Shown: one piece after another, positions 8,175 through 17,884 of the stretch
Numbering within the stretch: position 1 is the stretch's first letter
How the letters are laid out: each line of letters begins with the position of its first letter
NCBI GenBank assembly: GCA_001563335.1
Contig: LRSL01000007.1
Span: 1-60,915, forward strand
Length of the DNA: 60,915 nt
Source: Candidatus Thorarchaeota archaeon SMTZ1-45
GTDB taxonomy: Archaea; Asgardarchaeota; Thorarchaeia; Thorarchaeales; Thorarchaeaceae
Direction: 5' to 3'
The notes under the pieces: generated by a model
The model's database searches: none
What the model was told of the DNA's origin: nothing
The model's input: the letters and a program-made list of their open reading frames with translations, nothing else
Program-made: the position numbers and the translations under genes

Positions 8175-8636
8175 TTAATACAAGTACTGTACTAGATTCT
8201 GAGCAAACTCTTCTTCGTGTTTGAGGTCTTCAGCATTAGGTCGACCTTTGTTCACTCCCCCAAAGAATCTAGTGAAACTGTTTGTGTTAAAACCTGGGCA
8301 ACCAAATTCATCAATGATTGTGTAACCTTTCGATTGCAGTGTTTCTCGAAGTGTTGTGTGATTTTTCGTGACTTCATAACCAAGAGTACAGGTTGAGAAA
8401 ATGAATGCAAGCTTGCCAGTGACTTCTGGTAGTTTATCAGCAAGATCAAGTACAGTCTTGTGGTGTTTTCCACTATATATCCCTGAACCAAAGCCTACTA
8501 GATTATACTGTTGAAAATCCTCAGGATTTACTTGCTGAGGCGTTCTTATTTGCGCATTAAGAACCTTTGCAAAAACATTTGCGATTTTCTCAGTATTATT
8601 ATGATGGTATGAAAACAGAACTAAAAGAGACTTCAT
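8175..8636 (-). CDS. Flavodoxin-like protein
   Basis: This 153-residue flavodoxin-fold protein has a first strand and phosphate loop MKSLLVLFSYHHNNTEKIA, in which NNTE matches the flavodoxin P-loop that binds the FMN phosphate. The later segments GFGSGIYSGKHH and FSTCTLGYE form the loops that flank the isoalloxazine ring. The reading frame extends to 8687, but the extra residues do not fit the fold, so 8636 is chosen. It probably acts as a soluble one- or two-electron carrier or a small FMN oxidoreductase. It is transcribed divergently from the kinase-like gene at 8772. Confidence 0.82.
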   Translation of the reverse strand: MKSLLVLFSYHHNNTEKIANVFAKVLNAQIRTPQQVNPEDFQQYNLVGFGSGIYSGKHHKTVLDLADKLPEVTGKLAFIFSTCTLGYEVTKNHTTLRETLQSKGYTIIDEFGCPGFNTNSFTRFFGGVNKGRPNAEDLKHEEEFAQNLVQYLY

Positions 8637-8771
8637 TTGTAACACATACTTCTCCATATTCAATATGAGTGATAAAATTAATCCCAATGAAAGTGTTGAA
8701 ACTTGAGTTTGACCAAGTCAATGAAGGTTCTAACCAAAAATAAATCAATAGAACCAACTTTCAATTAAGAT

Positions 8772-9791
8772 ATGGAGTCCTCCTCGCTTCTTACATACCT
8801 GAAAAATCATTTTCCAAATCGAAACTCGTTACAGATGTTTGATTTCAAAGACATAACGAGTGGTTGGGAAACCCAGATATTTTCTTTTAACTTAGAATGG
8901 TTCTCAGACAATGGGAAAGAATCTGATGAACTTATCCTTAGAGTATATGCACCTGGAATCAGTGAAAAAGCAGAACGAGAAGCATTTGTTATGAAGAAAC
9001 TCTCAGAAATAGGCTATCCTGTTCCAAAAATACATCTACTAGAAAAAGACGACTCAATCCTTGGACATCCCTTCATAATTATGAACAGAATAAGCGGTTC
9101 AACATTAGAGGAACTAAATTCCAAGCCTAATGCTGATAGAAAGAAATGGGCAAATCTATTCAGTAGACTATTTGTTGATTTACATAATTTGGACTGGACT
9201 TACCTTGTGTCTAATCCACTCATCATTCCTCAAGATGATCCATACTTCATAATTAACGCAACCCTGGTTGATTATAAAGACACTCTTGACCGGTTCAGGA
9301 AGAGTGAGTTGAACCCAATACTCGAATGGCTCAAAGCTCGGGTTGACAGAGTTCCGTGTCAAAAGGTTTCGATTACCCACGGGGACTTTCATCCAATGAA
9401 CATACTGATTGATGAAGATGAAAACCCGTTTGTGATTGATTGGGGTGCTTCCCGAGTAAGTGACTTTCGAACTGATCTTGCCTGGACCTTGCTGCTTACA
9501 AGAGCTTATTCAACACAGAAAAATCGTGATTCAATTCTCAATGGATATCAAAGTATTACTGGGCATGAAATTGAAGAAATCGATTACTTTGAAGTACTTG
9601 CTATTCTTAGACGTTTGCTTGACGTCTTGATTTCCATGGGTAATGGACCAATTTCAAGAGGATTGCGCAAAGGTGCTGTTCCGCTAATGAAAGAACAGAT
9701 GGGTCATATTGAAGTTGTCTATAATTTACTTCACGAATTGACAGACATTCGAATTCCAAAAGTTGAAGATTGGATTGATAGGTTTACTTAA
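8772..9791 (+). CDS. Aminoglycoside-phosphotransferase (APH) family kinase-like protein
   Basis: This 339-residue small-molecule kinase-fold protein has the catalytic loop THGDFHPMNILID near residue 206 with the expected Asp and Asn, and the metal-binding segment FVIDWGAS about 15 residues later. N-terminal residues EREAFVMKKL supply a likely salt-bridge glutamate. The family phosphorylates small alcohols (aminoglycosides, choline, homoserine, fructosamine and others); the substrate cannot be told here. No clear Shine-Dalgarno precedes the ATG, and an AT-rich stretch lies upstream, so a leaderless message is possible. Confidence 0.82.
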   Translation: MESSSLLTYLKNHFPNRNSLQMFDFKDITSGWETQIFSFNLEWFSDNGKESDELILRVYAPGISEKAEREAFVMKKLSEIGYPVPKIHLLEKDDSILGHPFIIMNRISGSTLEELNSKPNADRKKWANLFSRLFVDLHNLDWTYLVSNPLIIPQDDPYFIINATLVDYKDTLDRFRKSELNPILEWLKARVDRVPCQKVSITHGDFHPMNILIDEDENPFVIDWGASRVSDFRTDLAWTLLLTRAYSTQKNRDSILNGYQSITGHEIEEIDYFEVLAILRRLLDVLISMGNGPISRGLRKGAVPLMKEQMGHIEVVYNLLHELTDIRIPKVEDWIDRFT

Positions 9792-9811
9792 TGTTTTCAC
9801 AAAGCCTTGCA

Positions 9812-10630
9812 TTATTTTGTCTTGGAAAATCCGCCATGATGAAATTCTATTTTACATCTTATCTTTCTCAAGCTGCAATAAGCTTCAATATCCTCCTCAA
9901 TCTCATCCCACATTGAAGGATGCCGCATTATTTGGGTGAAAAATTCCGATAACTCAGGATGCTTTGAAGCCACCAAATCCATGATGCGAGAAACATTGTG
10001 CCTCCTGAAGTTCAGGTTCTCAAATCGAAAATCATCTGTTATTGGTAATGCTGCGTCTATTATTGATTGCCAGTCCGAAATCTTAGGGAATATAGGTGAA
10101 ACAAAAACATACGTAGGAACTCCCTCCTTTGAAATTGTCCTCAATGATTTAAGACGATCAAGCGGTTTAGATGCTCTTGGTTCAATAACTCTGACGAATT
10201 CTTCGTTGAGAGAGTTAATGGATATCCCAACTTGAATATCATCAAATTGCTTAAACAGATCAAGATCTCTGACAACGAGGTCGGATTTCGTCAAAATTTG
10301 AACAGAAGCTTTTGTGCCAATAAGCTTCTCTAAAACACTCCTTGTGTTTTCATATTTTACTTCCAATGGAGTATATGGGTCCGTGACAGAGCTAAAAAGG
10401 AGTGTCTTGCCATTATATTTCTCAGGCCGGATTTTATCCCAATTGCAGTGCTTCACATCAAGGAATTCACCCCAGGAATCCCCAACATGACCAGTGAAAC
10501 GCTTCATGAATTCAGCATAGCAATAAATGCATGCATGCTGACAACCAATGTAGGGATTAATGACGAAATCTATCCCTGGAATGTTACTTTTCGTTATGAT
10601 ACTTTTAGCATTGACTTTACGAACAATCAT
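9812..10630 (-). CDS. SPL/Rv2578c-like radical SAM protein
   Basis: The protein has 272 residues. The motif GCQHACIYCYAEFM near residue 29 gives the CxxxCxYC triad that binds the radical-SAM [4Fe-4S] cluster. The sequence then follows the spore-photoproduct-lyase-like (Rv2578c) family pattern: SSVTDPYTPLE, VQILTKSDLVVRDLD and EPRASKPLDRLKSL. Members are widespread and mostly uncharacterised, with presumed SAM-radical chemistry. It ends 20 bases from the convergent kinase-like gene. Function is unassigned beyond the superfamily. Confidence 0.87.
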   Translation of the reverse strand: MIVRKVNAKSIITKSNIPGIDFVINPYIGCQHACIYCYAEFMKRFTGHVGDSWGEFLDVKHCNWDKIRPEKYNGKTLLFSSVTDPYTPLEVKYENTRSVLEKLIGTKASVQILTKSDLVVRDLDLFKQFDDIQVGISINSLNEEFVRVIEPRASKPLDRLKSLRTISKEGVPTYVFVSPIFPKISDWQSIIDAALPITDDFRFENLNFRRHNVSRIMDLVASKHPELSEFFTQIMRHPSMWDEIEEDIEAYCSLRKIRCKIEFHHGGFSKTK

Positions 10631-10679
10631 CTACTCTCTTAATGATTGAAAGTTGAAAACTCTGTCTAAATGACGGAAG

Positions 10680-11216
10680 TCAGACAACATAGAGGTAAAT
10701 TGACTCGTCGTCGTTCGTCTTGGTAGGCGTCCATCCATCAAGAATGAAGCGATATGAAACTACCCGGGTGCCAGACCTCAGTTCACTTGCTAGTTTAGCT
10801 CTTATCTTCTTGTTGATCTCATGTCCTTGATATAACGTTACAACCGAGGCGTCTTCGAGACTCACATTAAAGAAGTTGGCTCTTATCACTTTGACTTTTT
10901 GTTCTAGTTTGTAGCGTTTTATCGCTATGCGTGACAACAACATCCGAAGCGGATCTACTTCTATCCCGATAGACTTAGCTCCGAATTCTTTTGCAGCCAT
11001 TACAATAATCCGACCATCACCGGATCCCAGGTCATATAAAATATCCTTTTTATTTACACCCGCAAATTCAAGCATGGCTCTGACTTTGTTTTTTGGTGTT
11101 GGTAGCCAGGGTGCACCGATTAATCCTGACCAAGCAATCCAGACTACAAATACAATAACGCATAATTCAATCGCCAGGATGAGAAGAACTTCTTCTATTG
11201 CCATGCATCCAACCAC
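10680..11216 (-). CDS. Membrane-anchored class I SAM-dependent methyltransferase (FAM173-like)
   Basis: The protein has 178 residues. One N-terminal transmembrane helix (about residues 8-28) is followed by a GAPWLPTPKNKVRAMLEFA linker, then motif I YDLGSGDGRIIVMAAKEFGA with the SAM-binding glycines and motif II GIEVDP. This arrangement closely resembles FAM173/ATPSCKMT-type protein-lysine methyltransferases, including the proline-rich segment before the Rossmann domain. A membrane-protein lysine target is plausible but inferred. The start lies 7 bases from the stop of the upstream MFS gene, so the two are probably co-transcribed. Confidence 0.8.
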   Translation of the reverse strand: MVGCMAIEEVLLILAIELCVIVFVVWIAWSGLIGAPWLPTPKNKVRAMLEFAGVNKKDILYDLGSGDGRIIVMAAKEFGAKSIGIEVDPLRMLLSRIAIKRYKLEQKVKVIRANFFNVSLEDASVVTLYQGHEINKKIRAKLASELRSGTRVVSYRFILDGWTPTKTNDDESIYLYVV

Positions 11217-11222
11217 AATTTC

Positions 11223-12443
11223 TTAGATGATTTTTCCTTTGAATATCGTTCTTACAAGTATAATATTCATCGTGAGAGTTATCAATTCAAGCGCACCCAC
11301 GACTACAAAAGCATTCGCCATACCAATCACAGGATTTAGTACTCCAAAAATAACCGGACCAATAGTGATTCCTAGATTTCCAAGAAAATTAAAGAAACCC
11401 ATGCCCATTGCGGAGTCTTCCTGTCTTACTATATCTCCAACAAGGGCCATAGCTGGGGGTGCTGTGATTCCTGAAAAGACGCCTAGGATTGCTAACATAA
11501 AGAGTAACAGATTGAAACCTTGAATACCAACAAACCCGATGATGGACAAGATTACACCAAAACCTAGACTTCCTACAACAAGCTGTCTGAATCTTCCGTA
11601 TAGGTCTGAGAGTTTGCCCATTGGATATTGTAGAATTATGAATGGCAAAGCGAATATTGCAAGTGATAACCCTCTGAGTGATTCATCGAGACCAAGTATC
11701 ACTGCGAGGAAAAATGGTAAAGCTGTGAGTATAAATCCAATATGTAGTCTGTCTAAGAGATTGAAGATGCTTGGAATTACCAGTTCTGGTTTTTTTCTTG
11801 CGAGCATGAAACTCTCCTTCAAGGTAGGCCGAGTTTTTGTCATAGTAGGGTCTGTTAAGCTTGTCAGCGTTATTGCTAAAACTGCTAGATTGAGTGCTGA
11901 AGCAGTATAATATGGAATAAACACACCAAAAGATGCAATGACTCCTCCTATTGCTGGTCCTAGTCCCATTGCTATTGCCAAGAAAGCTCCAAATATCCCC
12001 ATATTTCGTCCACGATTCTGAGGATCTGAGAAGTCAATTGCAAGTGTCATGAATGTCTGCCATGCCATGACTGTGAAAGATCCCTGGAGAAATCTGAATA
12101 ATAGTAAAATAGGATATGAGAGCGTTGTGGTCATTAACCAGTAGAAAACTATTGACCCGGATGAACCAACCAGAATGAAGAAACGACGTTTAGCCCAGCG
12201 GTCTGAAAGCAAACCTGTTATTATACCGACAATAAGATACGACAAATAAAGAGTACTGTCAAAGAGAGAATATTCAAAATCGGATATACCGATGAATCTG
12301 TCTAAAATAAATTCTGGTTGGTTTACATGGAGGATTGCTGCTGCGGTGATAGTAAGAAGTGTTAGGATGCCAAGAAGGACCACTCTATTTGTATTTGATT
12401 CTACAGTATCCTCGTTTTCAACTATCAATGATTGATTATCCAT
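11223..12443 (-). CDS. Major facilitator superfamily transporter
   Basis: The 406-residue protein has about 12 hydrophobic segments in two halves separated by a cytosolic loop around residues 200-225 (DPTMTKTRPTLKESF). The loop between helices 2 and 3 carries GLLSDRWAKRRFF, the MFS signature A (GxxxDRxxRR type), and a weaker copy, GKLSDLYGRFRQL, occurs in the second half. It is most like multidrug/efflux members. Substrate and direction are unknown. A 185-base gap separates it from mutL. Confidence 0.87.
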   Translation of the reverse strand: MDNQSLIVENEDTVESNTNRVVLLGILTLLTITAAAILHVNQPEFILDRFIGISDFEYSLFDSTLYLSYLIVGIITGLLSDRWAKRRFFILVGSSGSIVFYWLMTTTLSYPILLLFRFLQGSFTVMAWQTFMTLAIDFSDPQNRGRNMGIFGAFLAIAMGLGPAIGGVIASFGVFIPYYTASALNLAVLAITLTSLTDPTMTKTRPTLKESFMLARKKPELVIPSIFNLLDRLHIGFILTALPFFLAVILGLDESLRGLSLAIFALPFIILQYPMGKLSDLYGRFRQLVVGSLGFGVILSIIGFVGIQGFNLLLFMLAILGVFSGITAPPAMALVGDIVRQEDSAMGMGFFNFLGNLGITIGPVIFGVLNPVIGMANAFVVVGALELITLTMNIILVRTIFKGKII

Positions 12444-12628
12444 AGTTACAACTCGTTTCTTCCATTTGAATTGAAATCATGCTAAGAATAACATTAATCA
12501 AGATTGTCAAATGGTAAAATCCGCAATGTAGTTTTAGTCACTAAGAGATTATTATCTAGTGAATTTATTTTTGAGAGATTGCACGGATTCGGGAGGTTTC
12601 GAGCCTAGGACTTCCCCCTTCTCTTTTG

Positions 12629-14425
12629 TTATTTCAATCTATGTCGTTTTTTAAACCTCTGAATGGCATCATGACCCAATCTACCTACTGCTTTGTCAAG
12701 ATTCTCTTTCTTGATTCTAACTATTGATGGGCGGCCATGACAACATGTATACTTAATTCGAGTCCTGGACAGGTCTTCAATTAAATCCCGAATCTCATCA
12801 ATATTCAAAGTTTGCCCCTCCCTATACGCTGAGTGGCAAGCTGTTAATTTTACAAGTTCATCCATGAATGAATCACGAGCATCTGAAATGCCGATGGTTC
12901 CAATACTATCTAGTAATGAAATTAGCTCAATCTCTGATGCGACTTTACCAAAAATCTCTGGGACTGTTGAGATTGAAATTTCGTTCCCACCAAAACTTTC
13001 AATCGAAAATCCAATTTCATTCAATATGTCTGAATGATCAAGAATTCGCTCAACTTCAGTGGGATTTAGACTCAATACAAATGGTTCAAGCATCTCTTGG
13101 ATAGCAACTCTGTCTTCGTTGATTCCCTTTCTCAATTCATCATATAACACCCGTTCATGAGCAGCATGTTGATCTATAACTAAGAGCCCCTCTTCATCCT
13201 CAAGAAGAATGTAGAGTTTATGGATTTGTCCAACGATTCTAAACAGTCCACCGAGCAGATTAACTGGTTTAACAGCATCACTAATCCCCATGAACGGTTC
13301 AAGGATTGTGTGTTCAACAGCTGGCAAGGTTCCAATATGATCGGTTTGAACCAATCTGGATGATATTCCTGGATCCTCTCTACTTAGAATATTCTCGTCA
13401 AGGAATTCCTCCAATGATTGGCTCTCTATTGGTTGTCTTTCTACTCCAAGAGCATCTCTCACAGCCATTGAAACAATTGAGCTGACTTTCTCAATATCAA
13501 TTATTTTGACTTCACGCTTTGTTGGATGGATATTCACATCTACGTCAGTCAGATTCATTGCAATATCAAGTGCGAAAACTGGATATTGCCCCTTCATGAG
13601 CAGTGTTGAATAGGCTGACTCGACAGCTTGACTCAGATGTTCATCAGTAATGGGTCTCTTGAGTACTGCAAAATACTCTCTAGACCTGTTACCCCGTGAA
13701 ACTGGTGGCATTGCAGTAAAACCTTCTATCCAAACACCTGCTTCGGAGTAATAGACCTCCACTAAACCTTTAGCAACATCACTTCCCCAAAGGTATGTTA
13801 TCCTATCAATCGCACTCTGGGTTGGAGGACAATCAATTACAACTTTCTCATCTCTAGTTAATCTGAATCCGACATCTGTCCTAATGACTGCATGCTTCAT
13901 AACAACCTCATGAATTCGTTGACCTTCCACTTTGGGACTCGCCAAGTGCTTTCGTCTTACTGGTACTTTCTTAAACAGTTCAGTTACTTCAATGGTTGTC
14001 CCTATTGGTCGTGAGGAATCAGAAATCTTTGGACTTTCTCCAACTCTTGAGATTATGAGTGTTCCAACATCCTCCTCATTTGTTTGAGTAGTGATTCTAA
14101 CATCCGCAACTGTGGCAATACTTGCAAGAGCCTCGCCTCTGAATCCATAGGTGGATATTGCATTAATGTCCTCTTTTTTAGAAATCTTACTTGTCGAATG
14201 CCTTTGAAGACAGACCTCACAATCGTCTCGAGAAATACCTGTTCCATTGTCTGATACTACAATCTTGTCAATACCTCCCTCTTCGATGGAGATATCTATC
14301 ATATCAGTTCCAGCATCAAGTGAGTTCTCAATGAGTTCCTTAACAATTGAAGATGGGTTCTCAATCACCTCTCCTGCAGATATGAGTGAAACAAGATCCT
14401 CGCTCAGGATTTTGATCTTACCCAC
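12629..14425 (-). CDS. mutL: DNA mismatch repair protein MutL
   Basis: The protein has 598 residues. The N-terminal GHKL ATPase carries GEVIENPSSIVKELIENSLDAG (split over residues 18-39), VVSDNGTGI, STSKI and GFRGEALASI. The C-terminal half has the endonuclease motif DQHAAHERVLYDE, in which the DQHA(X)2E(X)4E pattern is complete, plus ACHSAYREGQ and CCHGRPS near the end. These metal-binding motifs mark a nicking MutL, as in organisms without MutH. The GTG start at 14425 follows GAGGTGTC. It lies 9 bases after the amidohydrolase gene. MutL couples MutS recognition to strand incision; mutS is about 5 kb away on the same strand. Confidence 0.95.
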   Translation of the reverse strand: MGKIKILSEDLVSLISAGEVIENPSSIVKELIENSLDAGTDMIDISIEEGGIDKIVVSDNGTGISRDDCEVCLQRHSTSKISKKEDINAISTYGFRGEALASIATVADVRITTQTNEEDVGTLIISRVGESPKISDSSRPIGTTIEVTELFKKVPVRRKHLASPKVEGQRIHEVVMKHAVIRTDVGFRLTRDEKVVIDCPPTQSAIDRITYLWGSDVAKGLVEVYYSEAGVWIEGFTAMPPVSRGNRSREYFAVLKRPITDEHLSQAVESAYSTLLMKGQYPVFALDIAMNLTDVDVNIHPTKREVKIIDIEKVSSIVSMAVRDALGVERQPIESQSLEEFLDENILSREDPGISSRLVQTDHIGTLPAVEHTILEPFMGISDAVKPVNLLGGLFRIVGQIHKLYILLEDEEGLLVIDQHAAHERVLYDELRKGINEDRVAIQEMLEPFVLSLNPTEVERILDHSDILNEIGFSIESFGGNEISISTVPEIFGKVASEIELISLLDSIGTIGISDARDSFMDELVKLTACHSAYREGQTLNIDEIRDLIEDLSRTRIKYTCCHGRPSIVRIKKENLDKAVGRLGHDAIQRFKKRHRLK

Positions 14426-14434
14426 TGCGACACC

Positions 14435-16015
14435 TCACGAACGTAATACTGAATACTCCACATTTCCCCCTACAACTGTCATTTCAATATCGATATCAAT
14501 AATCTCGTCTGGTGGGACTTCCAGAATATTATGAGAGAGAACCACAAAGTCTGCCCGCTTCCCAACAGTTAGACTCCCCAGGGTATGTTCTTGGAAAACA
14601 GAATATGCGCTCTCTAATGTATAGCACCTAAGTGCTTCCTCAACAGTGAGCTTAACACGCTCGTTATGGTGGGTTGTTGCTGACCAGATTCCATAGAGTG
14701 GACTATAGGGCATACCATCTGAACCAAAGCAGAGTCGAGCACCATTATCTAAAGCTACTCGGAACATATTCATTCCTCTGACCTGCTCTTCATCAAATCT
14801 ATCCTCATAGAGTCCGCCAGGTTGCTGCCATCTGCCCACGAAATTAGGTTGCATTGACAAGATGAGCCCTAAGCCAACAGCTCTTCTGATTTGATACTCA
14901 TTTATCATCTCTGCATGCTCTATCCGATGTCGTTGTTGTCTCAACATGCTCTTATCCGGGAAACTCTCAAATGTGGAGATGACCATCTCAATCGCTTCAT
15001 CCCCTATTGCATGTGTAACCGTCTGAATGTTATTTTGTACTGCTTTCTCTACCACAGCTTCATACTCCTTTTGTGGGGTGAGTAACATGCCTTTGTTGTT
15101 TGAATCCTCCCTATATCCCCTGGACACGTAAGCAGTCTTTGCCCCAATTGATCCGTCCGTGAAAATCTTGACACCCCCAATTTTCACCATTGGACTACCC
15201 ATCCCAGATGTTAAACCAAGACTAATCATATGGTCTATCTGCTCTACTGGAATGTTCACAATCATTCGAGTTGTGAGCTCCTGTCTTGTTTCAATCTCTC
15301 GAATATGTCTAAGAACTCCTGCAGCTGCATTATCAACCGCGGTAGTGATGCCTTTCTCATTAGCAATCTTGTTTCCTATCACAACTCCTTCTCGAAATTC
15401 CTCAGCTGATGGTCTAACTTTCTCCCAAACTTCTTCGATATCTTTCAGAATCCCTGTAGGTCTTCCAAGTCTGTCTTTCTGAACCCCCGGTTGGTTCAAT
15501 GATATTCCAAGCTTCTTGAGTCCTGAATTGTTAACTGAAACAAGGTGCCCGCAGACACGTGTCACCATTATTGGATGATCTTTGCTGATTGGGTCTAAAT
15601 CCTTGGACTGAATGTACCTCTTGTTGGTCCACTCACTCTCATCCCAATTATACCCAAAGATCCATTCACCTTTAGGATACTTGGGAACTGCATCTGTCAA
15701 GAATTGAATTGCTTCTTCTAATGACTCTACCTTATCTAGTTGAACATGTTTTGATTTGACCCCTGCGCTTGTCAAATGAGTATGTGCATCAATAAAACCC
15801 GGAATGACTGTTTTTCCACCAAGATCAATGACTCTCTTTGCAGTAGGTACAAGCTCCAAAACCTCATCCTCATCCCCGACTGCTAAGACTTTGAAACTCT
15901 TGATGGCAAGAGCATTAGCAATCGGTTTTTTGGGATCCATTGTGATGATGTTACCGTTGAAGACAATAAGGTCTGCTTCGAGAATCATGGCATACACATC
16001 CTCATCTTGATTCAC
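14435..16015 (-). CDS. YtcJ-like metal-dependent amidohydrolase
   Basis: The protein has 526 residues. The GFIDAHTHL metal-binding motif near residue 75 starts the amidohydrolase TIM barrel. Later motifs are THAIGDEAI, HRIEHAEMI and FGSDGMPYSPL, the last giving the catalytic Asp. The C-terminal segment RADFVVLSHNILEVPPDEI closes the beta-sandwich. This arrangement fits the YtcJ/LAF3 branch of amidohydrolases, whose substrates are mostly unknown. An in-frame ATG nine codons downstream (15988) is an alternative start. It is probably co-transcribed with mutL downstream, which looks like simple operon packing rather than a shared pathway. Confidence 0.9.
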   Translation of the reverse strand: MNQDEDVYAMILEADLIVFNGNIITMDPKKPIANALAIKSFKVLAVGDEDEVLELVPTAKRVIDLGGKTVIPGFIDAHTHLTSAGVKSKHVQLDKVESLEEAIQFLTDAVPKYPKGEWIFGYNWDESEWTNKRYIQSKDLDPISKDHPIMVTRVCGHLVSVNNSGLKKLGISLNQPGVQKDRLGRPTGILKDIEEVWEKVRPSAEEFREGVVIGNKIANEKGITTAVDNAAAGVLRHIREIETRQELTTRMIVNIPVEQIDHMISLGLTSGMGSPMVKIGGVKIFTDGSIGAKTAYVSRGYREDSNNKGMLLTPQKEYEAVVEKAVQNNIQTVTHAIGDEAIEMVISTFESFPDKSMLRQQRHRIEHAEMINEYQIRRAVGLGLILSMQPNFVGRWQQPGGLYEDRFDEEQVRGMNMFRVALDNGARLCFGSDGMPYSPLYGIWSATTHHNERVKLTVEEALRCYTLESAYSVFQEHTLGSLTVGKRADFVVLSHNILEVPPDEIIDIDIEMTVVGGNVEYSVLRS

Positions 16016-16285
16016 AATAGCATATCTTTCTTGTCATAGTGTGTATCGCAATTTGAAATTTTTGTTTATTCTATCCAACATACTCTCATATACATGGATT
16101 AAATATATTATATATTGATAACTAATATTCAATAGCATTGCTGGATGCGAGACCGACTACCTCTCCACGACTAACCGAATCCATTGATCAGTTTGAGCTG
16201 TAAGCTGAGATGTTGATTATGCCGGGTGGATCGGTTGTTGCCATAGGACTTGGTGCGGCATCTAAGAAACCCAAAAAGAATATGA
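16016..16285. other. Intergenic AT-rich region, no gene seen
   Basis: About 270 bases lie between the amidohydrolase start and the terminator of the FSA gene. A very AT-rich stretch around 16098-16130 could hold TATA-like elements for the minus-strand amidohydrolase. A short plus-strand frame from 16210 runs through the terminator hairpin into the neighbouring gene and has no good ribosome site, so it is not called. Confidence 0.4.
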
Positions 16286-16309
16286 AGAGGGGCTCTCCGT
16301 CGCCCCTCT
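16286..16309 (-). terminator. Terminator hairpin after the FSA/transaldolase gene
   Basis: An 8-bp GC-rich stem AGAGGGGC/GCCCCTCT with an 8-base loop lies about 20 bases beyond the minus-strand stop at 16329. On the minus strand it is followed by TTCATATTCTTTTT, an intrinsic-terminator-like T-rich tail. It separates the epimerase/transaldolase pair from the amidohydrolase-mutL pair. Confidence 0.6.
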
Positions 16310-16328
16310 CACCCTCCCTCTCTTCAAG

Positions 16329-16976
16329 CTATTTTTTCGGTACTTTTTTCCAATCATTCAAGAATTTCCTGATTCCAATATCTGTGAGCGGATGATTAAC
16401 CATTTTATCAAGTACATCTGGTGGAATAGTTGCTATATCTGCTCCAATTAGTGCTGCTTCGTAAACATGGATTGGATGTCGGATGCTAGCTACAATGATC
16501 TCTGTTTCAAAGCCATAGTATGCATAGATTTGAGCAGTACCCTCGATTACTTCCATACCGACTTGACCAATATCATCTAATCTCCCAATGAAAGGTGATA
16601 CAAACGTTGCACCAGCTTTTGCTGCAAGAATAGCCTGATTTGGGCTAAAGACCAAAGTAACGTTCGTCTGGATACCCTCGTCAGCACATACTTTAACCGC
16701 TTTGAGACCCTCCCATGTCATCGGAATCTTGATGGCTGCATTGTCAATCCAGCTATTGAGTTCACGTGCTTCTTTCAGCATTCCCTCTGCATCCTCGCTC
16801 ACTACCTCGAGACTGATTGGACCTTTGACAAATGAGGCAATCTCATCTATGACTGTCCTGAAATCCCGACCCTCTTTAGCAACAAGTGATGGATTTGTGG
16901 TCACTCCATCGACCATTCCTCTTTCATGTGCCTTTCTAATTGCTTCAACATTGGCTGTATCAATAAAGAACTTCAA
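16329..16976 (-). CDS. Fructose-6-phosphate aldolase/transaldolase-like protein (FSA/TalC type)
   Basis: The protein has 215 residues, the usual length of the small FSA/TalC class. It begins [15 protein letters not shown] and has [19 protein letters not shown] and [10 protein letters not shown]; the Lys of IKIP is the Schiff-base lysine. A longer frame runs to 17030, but a GGAG motif nine bases before the TTG at 16976 and the family's normal N-terminus fix the start there. It follows ribulose-phosphate epimerase by 87 bases, so both likely serve non-oxidative pentose-phosphate or ribose-5-phosphate metabolism. FSA and transaldolase activities cannot be separated from sequence alone. Confidence 0.9.
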   Translation of the reverse strand: MKFFIDTANVEAIRKAHERGMVDGVTTNPSLVAKEGRDFRTVIDEIASFVKGPISLEVVSEDAEGMLKEARELNSWIDNAAIKIPMTWEGLKAVKVCADEGIQTNVTLVFSPNQAILAAKAGATFVSPFIGRLDDIGQVGMEVIEGTAQIYAYYGFETEIIVASIRHPIHVYEAALIGADIATIPPDVLDKMVNHPLTDIGIRKFLNDWKKVPKK

Positions 16977-17063
16977 TTCTAGTAGTCTCCTGTCTTGAAT
17001 AAATTGAATCGATGATAAAAAAAGGAACAATCTTGCTGGATTTAAAAAGTGGGGTCTGGGACT

Positions 17064-17720
17064 CTATTGCATAGCCTTCTTCAAATCACGAACTCGCTTT
17101 TCAATATCAGGTGCCTTGAAGACTGCAGAACCCGCGATGAAAAAGTCTGCACCTGCTTTGCGGAGGTTTCCAATGTTCTCAAGGGTGACGCCACCATCCA
17201 CTGCAATCCTAACTTCTGGCTTCTGATTATCGAGAAGTGTTCGCAGGTCTGTTATCTTCTGTATGGTTGACGGAATGAATTTCTGACCTCCGAATCCTGG
17301 ACACACGCTCATCAAAAGAACAGAATCGATTAGATTCAACACACCTTCAACTGATGAGATGGGAGTAGCGGGGTTTAGTGTAATTCCAGCTCGTGCACCA
17401 TGGTCTCTTACCATCTGGACTGTGCGATATACATCAAAAGATGCTTCCACATGAGGATAAATGAGTTCCACACCCGCATCAATGAATCTTGGGATATACT
17501 CTCGTGGGTTGGTTATCATTAGATGTGCATCCAGTGGAACATCGGTGATGGCTTTCATCTGCCTAGCCACCCAGGGGCCAAAGGAGATGTTGGGAACAAA
17601 ATGACCATCCATTATGTCCAGATGGAAGTAGTCTGCACCTCCCCTCTCAGCCGCTTTGATGTCCGCCTCTAGATTGGAAAAGTTCGCTGCTAAAATGGAG
17701 GGTGTAAGAAGTGGTTTCAT
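17064..17720 (-). CDS. rpe: Ribulose-phosphate 3-epimerase
   Basis: The protein has 218 residues and the full TIM-barrel pattern of the family: PSILAANFSNLE, HLDIMDGHFVPN and DAHLMITNP (metal-binding His/Asp), PHVEAS, the SVCPGFGGQKF phosphate loop and AVDGGVTLENI with the catalytic Asp. It interconverts ribulose 5-phosphate and xylulose 5-phosphate in the cytoplasm. It is encoded just upstream of the FSA-type transaldolase on the same strand. The start is an ATG after a short intergenic gap divergent to the DUF362 gene. Confidence 0.94.
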   Translation of the reverse strand: MKPLLTPSILAANFSNLEADIKAAERGGADYFHLDIMDGHFVPNISFGPWVARQMKAITDVPLDAHLMITNPREYIPRFIDAGVELIYPHVEASFDVYRTVQMVRDHGARAGITLNPATPISSVEGVLNLIDSVLLMSVCPGFGGQKFIPSTIQKITDLRTLLDNQKPEVRIAVDGGVTLENIGNLRKAGADFFIAGSAVFKAPDIEKRVRDLKKAMQ

Positions 17721-17884
17721 AGCAAGGAATGGTCACACATGCTGGTTTTTAATCTTCGCTCGTGTCATTTGTTTGGTCAAAAACATTCCTTTTAGTAGAG
17801 TGCGTTTTATACTCGTAATTATTGAGAACCATATTTATCATAGTATCACTATCTGATTCGGTTTGGTTTTTGTCTGGAGGATAG

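Noticed and set aside
12580..12615. Possible tRNA 3' half (TTCGAGCC next to CTTCCCC)
   Set aside because: The T-arm does not pair properly, and no D- or anticodon arm fits on either strand. The only support is a 7-bp stem GGGAGGT/ACTTCCC with one wobble pair, so at most it is a hairpin downstream of mutL.
16210..16395. Plus-strand 61-codon ORF
   Set aside because: It runs through the terminator hairpin and into the opposite strand of the FSA gene, has no ribosome site, and shows low-complexity Ser/Pro sequence.
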